DNA of 64,000 nt. Source: Flaccisagitta enflata (taxonomy: Eukaryota; Chaetognatha; Sagittoidea; Aphragmophora). The notes beneath the pieces were generated by a model. That model saw only the letters and a list, made by a program, of their open reading frames with translations, had not been told where the DNA came from and did not search any database. Positions 55,107 to 64,000 of the stretch are shown piece after piece. Where the stretch lies: positions 186,001 through 250,000 of the forward strand of contig OZ231128.1 of assembly GCA_965153355.1 (NCBI GenBank), given 5' to 3'. The position numbers and the translations under genes were made by a program. Within the stretch, counting starts at the first letter, position 1. Every line of letters starts with the position of its first letter.

Positions 55107-56565
55107 TGATATACATTAGAGAAAAACTGGGTGGTGTGACATACATCGAAGAATTCTGGACTGTGACATACATTGGAGAAAATTGGGTGGTGTGACATAC
55201 ATTGGAGAATTCTGGGCTGTGTGACATAAAGTAATGTTGTCCAACACACATACATCGGAGAAAACTGGGCTGTGTGATATACATCGGAGAAAACTGGGTG
55301 GTGAGACATACATTGGAGAATTCTGGGCAGTGTGATATACATCAGAGAATTCTGGGCTGTGTGACATACATTGGAGAAAACTGAGTAGTGTGACATACAT
55401 TGGAGAATTCTGGGCTGTGTGACATTTATGGCAAAAAACTGGGTGGTGTGACATACATTGGAGAATTCTGGGCTGTGTGACATACATCTGAGAATTCTGG
55501 GCTGTGTGACATACATTGGAGAAAACTTGGTGGTTTGACATACATCGGAGAATTCTGGGCTGTGTGCCATACATTGGAGAAAACTGGGTGGTGTGACGTA
55601 CATCAGAGAATTCTGGTCTGTGTGACATACATCAGAGAATTCTGGGCTGTGTGACATACATCGGAGAAAGCCGGGTGGTGTGACATACATTGGAGAATTC
55701 TGGGCTGTGTGACATACATCGGAGAAAACTAGGTTGTGTTACATACATCAAAGAATTCTGGGCTATGTGATATAAATTGGAGAAAACTGCGTGGTGTGAC
55801 ATACATTGGAGAATTCTGGGCTGTGTGACATAGATTGGAGAAAACTAGGTGGTGTGACATACATCGGAGGATTCTGGGCTGTGTGACATACATCTGAGAA
55901 AACTGGGTGGTGTGACATACATTGGAGAATTCTGTGCTGTGTGACATACATTAGAGAAAACTGGTTGGTATGACATACATCGCAGAATTCTGGTCTGTGT
56001 TACATACATCGGAGAAAACTGGGTGGTGTGACATACATTGGAGAATTCTGGGCTGTGTGACATACATTGGAGAAAACTGGGTGGTGTGACATACATCGGA
56101 GAAATCTAGGCTGTGTGACATACATCGGAGGATACTGGGTGGTGTGACATACATCAGAGAATTCTGGTCTGTGTGACATACATCGGAGAATTCTGGGCTG
56201 TGTGACATACATCGGAGAAAACCGGGTGGTGTGACATACATTGGAGAATTCTGGGCTGTGTGACATACATTGGAGAAAACTAGGTTGTGTGACATACATT
56301 GGAGAATTCTGGGCTGTGTGACATACATTGGAGAAAAATGAATAGTGTGACATACATCGGAGAATTTTGGGTTGTGTGACATACATCGGAGAAAACTGGG
56401 TGGTGTGACATACATCGGAGAATTCTGGTCTGTGTGACATACATCGGAGAATTCTGGGCTGTGTGACATACATCGGAGAAAACCAGGTGGTGTGACATAC
56501 ATTGGAGAATTCTGGGCTGTGTGACATACATCGGAGAAAACTAGGTTGTGTGACACACGTACGTA
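55107..56565. repeat. 29-bp satellite with alternating unit types
   Basis: About 50 units of GTGTGACATACATCGGAGAA plus either TTCTGGGCT or AACTGGGTG. The two types often alternate, giving a 58-bp higher-order period. A 29-bp period opens several minus-strand frames; these are not genes. Confidence 0.95.
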
Positions 56566-56828
56566 CACACGGAGAAAACTCTGGGAATTTAGTGTTCCAC
56601 TATCGTGGAACACAACAAGATGCACTATTTTTGCCATTTTTAAATTGGGGTATCGTTTTTGTTTTGCTTGTCAAATCTAAATGCCTTGAGCAAAAAGGAT
56701 GCGGTTTGTGGCATTTGGTCAGAAATTTGAAATAGTTTCAGAATCTCAATGATTTTTATATGATTTTTTTCATTCTAAACAGAGTTATTGCTTTAAATGC
56801 TTGTCGATATACATATGAGCTAGATAGT

Positions 56829-57824
56829 AATTACTTAATGACACACTATTATGTCCAAATTGTCCATAAAAGGCTTTAATGGGAACAATGCTAGGATGGA
56901 TTGACGTAGGGACCAACGGACTTACTAGCAAACCAACACAGCTGTGTCTAGACTATAGAGTCACATGTTCTTGAATAAAAGAAAAAAATGTTTGGAAGAA
57001 AAAAATGTAAGAAGGAAGCAGATATCGTGTTATTATGGAGATGGGAAAGGAGAGAAGAGAAAGAGGGCCAAAAAGCGATGTGTCAGCGGCCAGGAGTACC
57101 GAAAAAGGCAAAAAATGTTTAATGTTACTAACTGCGTCAATCAACAGATGGACCAATCCAGAATTAGTAGTTTCCGAAATAGAGGTCCTCGCTTTGAGCG
57201 AGTCATTGGCAAGACAGAAAGAAGAAACATGTTTTATTCTCAGAATTCATGTTCTTGCCATGAATTGAAATCCTGATTCTTAAAACGTCATTTCTTGTCA
57301 TTGATTATCTATCATGGTCGAGTGCACTTATAGGAAACAACAAGAAACATCTGATATCAAATCATGTTGCGGTGTTAGATTCCATGTGCTGTTCCTAAAC
57401 TAAGCTCATCGTTGCTTCACGACTCTCAGTGATCATTTTTTTTTTCTTGCGCTTTGATGCTTCATGTGACGGCGCTTGACAAACTCGTGAAACATCTTGT
57501 CTACGCTGTTTTGACAAGATACTAAACGGGATAATCAAGCGGAAACAAGGCCTTTGAAAAAGTGAAAAAGTGAAAGTGGTCCGTGGCGCTTGTTGCCCTA
57601 CGCAATGTGATGTGGAAATGTTGTGGCGCGTTTTTTATTCTTTGTGAATTTTGGATTTGACCGTGTTTCAATCGATGTCAGCATTGATAGAGACTCTGAA
57701 ACTCTCATACCTCATCTGTCAATATCAACCTTGCAGGAAATCGTCAGGTTAATTGATTTGATCTTGACCCGCAATTCCTTTGGGAATCAGGAAAAGAGAG
57801 AAGACGAATGATAGAAGCCAGGAT
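56829..57824. other. No gene firmly seen
   Basis: A 103-codon basic frame at 56965-57276 has no recognised domain. A possible R2 remnant lies at 56885-56975. Confidence 0.35.
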
Positions 57825-58173
57825 TACGCGTGTCAGGGTGCCAAAAACGGGCGAAACTGGCGTTCCCCCCGCCCTCATTGTTTTCTTTTGTGAAATTCCT
57901 TTCAAATGAGCCGTCGCGCGACCTTTAATTCGATCGGGAACCATCGTTAGGGAGTGGTTGAAGTTTGCATTAAATTAGGATTGGAATCAATATTTTCAAT
58001 ATGCAAATTTTTCCTCCGTCATAGATATCCATTGAAACTTGGTCACCCTTACGATTGTTCCCGATCGATTTGAAAATCGCGCGATGGCTCATTTGATAGC
58101 ATTTAAGCAAAGTAAACAGATGATGTCGGGGGGAAAGCCAATTTCAGCCGATTCCGGCATTCTGACATGCGTA
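57825..58173. mobile_element. 349-bp fold-back MITE with 8-bp target duplication
   Basis: TIR TACGCGTGTCAGGGTGCC with partner TACGCATGTCAGAATGCC; arms about 140 bp. GCCAGGAT is duplicated at 57817-57824 and 58174-58181. Confidence 0.88.
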
Positions 58174-58181
58174 GCCAGGAT

Positions 58182-59232
<1,051 letters not shown>

Positions 59233-59381
59233 GTTGAGGGTAAGGAAAACCGTCACATTTAGACCTCGAGTCTTTCAAGCGCAGTAAGGAAGTGGGAACA
59301 ACTTTAGACCTGGAAACGACATCTTATTGCCAACTTTGCTCCGCACAAATAGGATGAGCTCCCAATTCTCCGAAATACTTC

Positions 59382-59662
59382 CTCTTCTTCTTCTTGTTCT
59401 CCCTCTTCTTCTTCTTCTTCTTCTTCTTCTTCTTCTTCTTCTTCTTCTTCTTCTTCTTCTTCTTCTTCTTCTTCTTCTTCTTTCTTCTTTCTTCTTCTTC
59501 TTTCTTCTTTCTTCTTTCTTCTTTCTTCTTCTTCTTCTTTCTTCTTCTTCTTCTTTTTCTTCTTCTTCTTCTTCTTCTTCTTCTTCTTCTTCTGCTTCCT
59601 TTCTTCTTCTTCTTCTTCTTCTTCTTCTTCTTCTTCTTCTTCTCCTTCTTCTTCTTCTTCTA
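59382..59662. repeat. (CTT)n microsatellite
   Basis: Interrupted by CTTT and single-base changes. Confidence 0.97.
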
Positions 59663-61225
<1,563 letters not shown>

Positions 61226-61319
61226 ACTGTTTTATTCATTGTTTGTTCAATTGTTTCTATCATCTTTGCCTTCTATGTCAGTCTTTCTGTCATGTTTTCT
61301 ATCTTTTTGTCTTTCTTCT

Positions 61320-61478
61320 CTTTCTTATTTCTTCCTACTCCTCCTCCTTCCCTTTCTTCTTCTCCTTCTTCTCTTCCTTCTTCTTCTTCTTCCTCTTCTT
61401 CTTCTTCTTTTTCTTCTTCTTCTTCTTCTTCTTCTTCTTCTTTTTCTTCTTCTTTTTCTTCTTTTACTTCTTCTTTTT
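61320..61478. repeat. (CTT)n tract abutting R1
   Basis: CTTCTTCTT and CTTTTT units run directly into GGGCAGCGG. Confidence 0.9.
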
Positions 61479-61930
61479 GGGCAGCGGCCCCAAAGGGCCG
61501 ATGTCCTGTAAGACACAGGGGTGAATTTCCATACATCCGTCCGTACGTCCGTCCGTATGTACGTCCCCCCCTGATGCTTCTCAAGCCTCAAATTCCCATT
61601 GGATAATATGGGAAATTGTCAAAATGCAAATTTCCCATTGAATAACATGGAAAAGTTACAAAAAAATGCATGTTTCCTATCAAATAACATGGAAAATTGA
61701 TGAAAATAAGAAAAATGTAAAATTCCCATTGAAAAACATGGCAAATTGAAAAAAAATTGAAAAAAAAATGCAAAATATGCCCTCTCAAGACATATGGAAA
61801 TTCACACCTGTGTCCTACAGGACATCGGCCCTTTGGGGTCGCTGCCCTGCTCTCACTCCACTTCTTCAGCTAATCACTCCAAGCAGGGCATCGGGCACCG
61901 CTGACCATGTGCGATCCTTGGATGACTTGT
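61479..61930 (+). mobile_element. R1 element with CCATTGAATAACATGGAAA interior
   Basis: The left end GGGCAGCGGCCCCAAAGGGC and (CGTC/CGTA)n lead to about four ~60-bp AT-rich units with an ATGTTATTCAATGGGAA core. The inverted right end lies at 61797-61850, and the subterminal block AAGCAGGGCATCGGGCACCG…GGATGACTTGTTC runs to 61930. Confidence 0.9.
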
Positions 61931-62182
61931 TCCTTTTCTTTTTCTTTTTCTTTTTCTTTTTCTTCTTCTTCTTCTTCTTCTTCTTCTTCTTCTTCATCTT
62001 CTTCTTCTTCTTCTTCTTCTTCTTCGTCTTCTTCTTCTTCTTCTCCTTCTTCTTCTTCTTCATCTTCTTCTTCATCTTCTTTTTCATCTTCTTCTCACTC
62101 TCTTCTTCTTCTTCTTCTTCTTCTTCTTCTTCTTCTTCTTCTTCTTCTTCTTCTTCTTCTTCTTCTTCTTCTTCTTCTTCTG
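61931..62182. repeat. (TTTTTC)n / (CTT)n tract abutting R1 on the other side
   Basis: Begins as CTTTTT units at the R1 subterminal block, then CTT to 62180. Confidence 0.95.
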
Positions 62183-62205
62183 CTCTTTAATTCCCACACC
62201 CCCCT

Positions 62206-62569
62206 TATACAGTACGCCGATCGCATCCCGGGACTTGGCTGAATCGCTCTTTTGTGCCCCCTTCATAATGTGACTCATAATGTGACACTCGCGATTTTAT
62301 TTCAAACGAGCCAATGCTCAGCTTTCTAGCTTGATGGGAACCGTTTTTAGAGCCCGCTTAAAGTTTAAATTGAAATATATGGGAAAAAATCCCCTTAATA
62401 AAATCCTTTTTTTTTTTTTGTTAATTTCAAATTGACTCTAAAAAAGGTTCCCATCAAGCTAGAAAACTGCGCATTGGCCTGTTTGAAATAAAATCGTGAG
62501 TGTCACATTATGTGGGGGGCACATAAGAGTGATTCAGCAAAGTCCCGGGATGCAATCGGCGTATTATAC
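62206..62569. mobile_element. 364-bp fold-back MITE (TATACAGTACGCCGAT)
   Basis: Arms of about 150 bp with about 85-90% identity (GCATCCCGGGACTT…; CATAATGTGACACTCGCGAT…; AGCTTGATGGGAACC), around an AT-rich centre. Confidence 0.8.
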
Positions 62570-62866
62570 AATGAAGCACCCCCAACTACAAAGGCAGACA
62601 CGACACGCAGAGCAACAACACCCAAACGCCCAAAATATTCATAATAATGATCTTCTCTTTGTTCTCTCTTTCCTCCTCTTCTCTGCATCTGTTGATTGCG
62701 ATACTTTGTCATTTGTCAGGATGTGTTTTGTTGGTAATTTTAGGCCCCCGCAGCTGAACTCCATAAAGCGGAAACGATCGTCAGATGAACGCGTCATCAC
62801 AGATGTAAACACAACCAGACTCTATATTCAAAGGACAGTCAAACGAAGTCCAGATAGAAAAAATAA
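62570..62866. other. No gene seen
   Basis: Unique sequence. Confidence 0.35.
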
Positions 62867-62896
62867 AAAGAGAGAAAGAAAGAAAGAAAGAAAGAG

Positions 62897-62942
<46 letters not shown>

Positions 62943-62965
62943 TAAGAAAGAAAGAAAGAAAGAAA
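62867..62965. repeat. (AAAG)n microsatellite
   Basis: Grades into the next array through GAAGGAAAGGAAG. Confidence 0.95.
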
Positions 62966-62999
62966 AATCGAGGAAAGAAGGAAAGGAAGAAAGAAAGAA

Positions 63000-63590
63000 A
63001 CGAAGAAATGAAGAAATGAAGAAATGAAGAAACAAAGAAACGAAGAAACGGAGAAACGAAGAAACGAAGAAACGAAGAAACGAAGACACAAAGAAATGAA
63101 GAAATGAAGAAACAAAGAAACAAAGAAACAAAGAAACAAAGAAACAAAGAAACAAAGAAACAAAGAAACAAAGAAACAAGGAAACAAAGAAACAAAGAAA
63201 CAAAGAAACGAAGAAAAGAAGAAACTAAGAAACTAAGAAACTAAGAAACGAAGAAACGAAGAAACGAAGAAACGAAGAAACAAAGAAACAAAGAAACAAA
63301 GAAACACAGAAACAAAGAAACATAGAAACAAAGAAACAAAGAAACAAAGAAACAAAGAAACAAAGAAACAAAGAAACAAGAAACGAAGACACAAAGAAAC
63401 AAAGAAACAAAGAAACAAAGAAACGAAGAAATGAAGAAACGAAGAAATGAAGAAACGAAGAAACAAAGAAACAAAGAAACGAAGAAACAAAGAAACAAAG
63501 AAACAAAGAAATGTAGAAACAAAGAAACAAAGAAACAAAGAAACAAAGAAACAAAGAAACGAAGACACGAAGAAACGAAGACACAGAGCA
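63000..63590. repeat. 8-bp repeat GAAAC(A/G)AA, about 590 bp
   Basis: About 73 units in runs of GAAACAAA, GAAACGAA and GAAATGAA variants; the variants are clustered. Confidence 0.95.
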
Positions 63591-63639
63591 ATAAAGATGG
63601 AATGAAGGGAAAAGGAGAAAAAAGAAAGAAAATCGCCGA

Positions 63640-64000
63640 AGCGTCAGATGATCCGCTGTGCCTTATGCCTTTTGCATAGATGGGGATGAAAAGAAAGACA
63701 AAACAGGTCGCTCAAGGGTAATATGTGGTCAACAATACCTGTTGCCCTGCTATTCATGATTGTGAATTTGTGTGAGAGGAAGCAGTGCAGCGGCCCCGAA
63801 GGGGAGGAAGTCCTGTGGAACACAGGGAGACTTTTGTTCGTCCGTCCTGCCGTCCGTCCGTCAGTCCCCCCCAGGCCCTCTCAGGCCTGAAATCTGCCCT
63901 CTCAGGCCTGAAATCTGTCCTCTCAGGCCTTGAATCTGCTAGGGCACCATTCCATTTGACCAATCTAGTCAGATTAGAATACAGATTCTGACTTGAGTGG
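63640..64000 (-). mobile_element. R1 element, cut by window end
   Basis: Left subterminal block (ACAGGTCGCTCAAGGGTAAT, TGGTCAACAATACCTGTTGC, CCTGCT), then GCAGCGGCCCCGAAGGGGAG, (CGTC)n and CTCTCAGGCCTGAAATCTG units; continues past 64000. Confidence 0.8.

Larger units (their letters stand above)
53769..56828. mobile_element. 3.06-kb TIR element (TACTATCTAGCTCAT) with satellite payload and nested MITE
   Basis: A 28-bp inverted repeat with two mismatches bounds it; its first 14 bases equal those of the element at 25521. Inside: a nested MITE (54051-54659), a GC-rich 21-bp array, (GT)n, and a 1.45-kb 29-bp satellite. No transposase frame. Confidence 0.75.

Noticed and set aside
54914-56637. Cys/His-rich minus-strand frames of 130-258 residues
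   Set aside because: Read-through of the 29-bp satellite in several frames at once; apparent C/H motifs follow from the DNA unit.
56965-57276. 103-codon basic frame
   Set aside because: Lys/Arg-rich from purine-rich DNA; no motif, no splice signals.

Overview
The window looks like invertebrate animal nuclear DNA, mostly non-coding. The signs are canonical GT/AG introns, an immunoglobulin-superfamily (Ig) coding segment split over several exons, many short non-autonomous DNA transposons, tRNA-like (Pol III type) sequences, one LTR-like piece, and a very heavy load of micro- and minisatellites. I see no bacterial operon, ribosome binding site, CRISPR array or phage module. I cannot name the phylum from sequence alone.

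Gene content is low. One plus-strand gene is supported: exons ending at 7214, at 11367-11500, at 13744-13843 and (likely) at 17942-18020. They join in compatible splice phases into one complete Ig domain (Cys, Trp, then Asp-x-Gly-x-Tyr-x-Cys) and the start of a second. Two acceptors sit directly behind long (CT)n tracts. The exon 13744-13843 acceptor is preceded by a ladder of tandem copies of itself. A further possible exon lies at 33957-34027. A short ORF at 14655-15053 follows an LTR/primer-binding-site-like segment and is of unknown function.

The rest is built from repeat families. (1) R1: elements with long GC-rich inverted ends (GGGCAGCGGCCCC...), a one-sided subterminal block and pyrimidine tracts outside, each enclosing a different minisatellite (3473, 5103, 40032, 47255, 47941, 61479, 63640). 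(2) R2: more than 20 copies of an element with a hairpin end (AGTCGCGTG...CACGCGACT), a CGGTC/CGTC microsatellite, and an end reading CCGGCCTTGTT or GTTGGCCTTGTT; the second subtype carries an AAGTCATTTT minisatellite. (3) A TIR family beginning GGGCGTGTTTCTAGT (1-390, 11.5 kb, 27.7 kb, 31.6 kb, 37.9-38.8 kb, 44 kb). (4) TA-flanked palindromic MITEs (9.1, 21.2, 25.5, 39.07, 52.3, 53.8, 54.05 kb), hAT-like MITEs with 8-bp target duplications (28320, 38363), and other fold-back elements. Several are nested.

Simple repeats include (AG)n tracts of 220-530 bp, compound AG/AC/AAC, (TTTC)n, (ATTC)n, (CTT)n and an 8-bp GAAACAAA array. Minisatellites include two unrelated arrays with 44-bp units and a roughly 29-bp alternating array of about 1.45 kb inside a 3-kb TIR element.

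The best candidates for something undescribed are the splice-acceptor ladder before exon 13744, the R1 elements with conserved ends and interchangeable minisatellite interiors, the hairpin-ended R2 family, and TIR elements that contain tRNA-like sequences. All coordinates and matches were read by eye, so repeat edges may be off by a few bases except where target duplications are stated.
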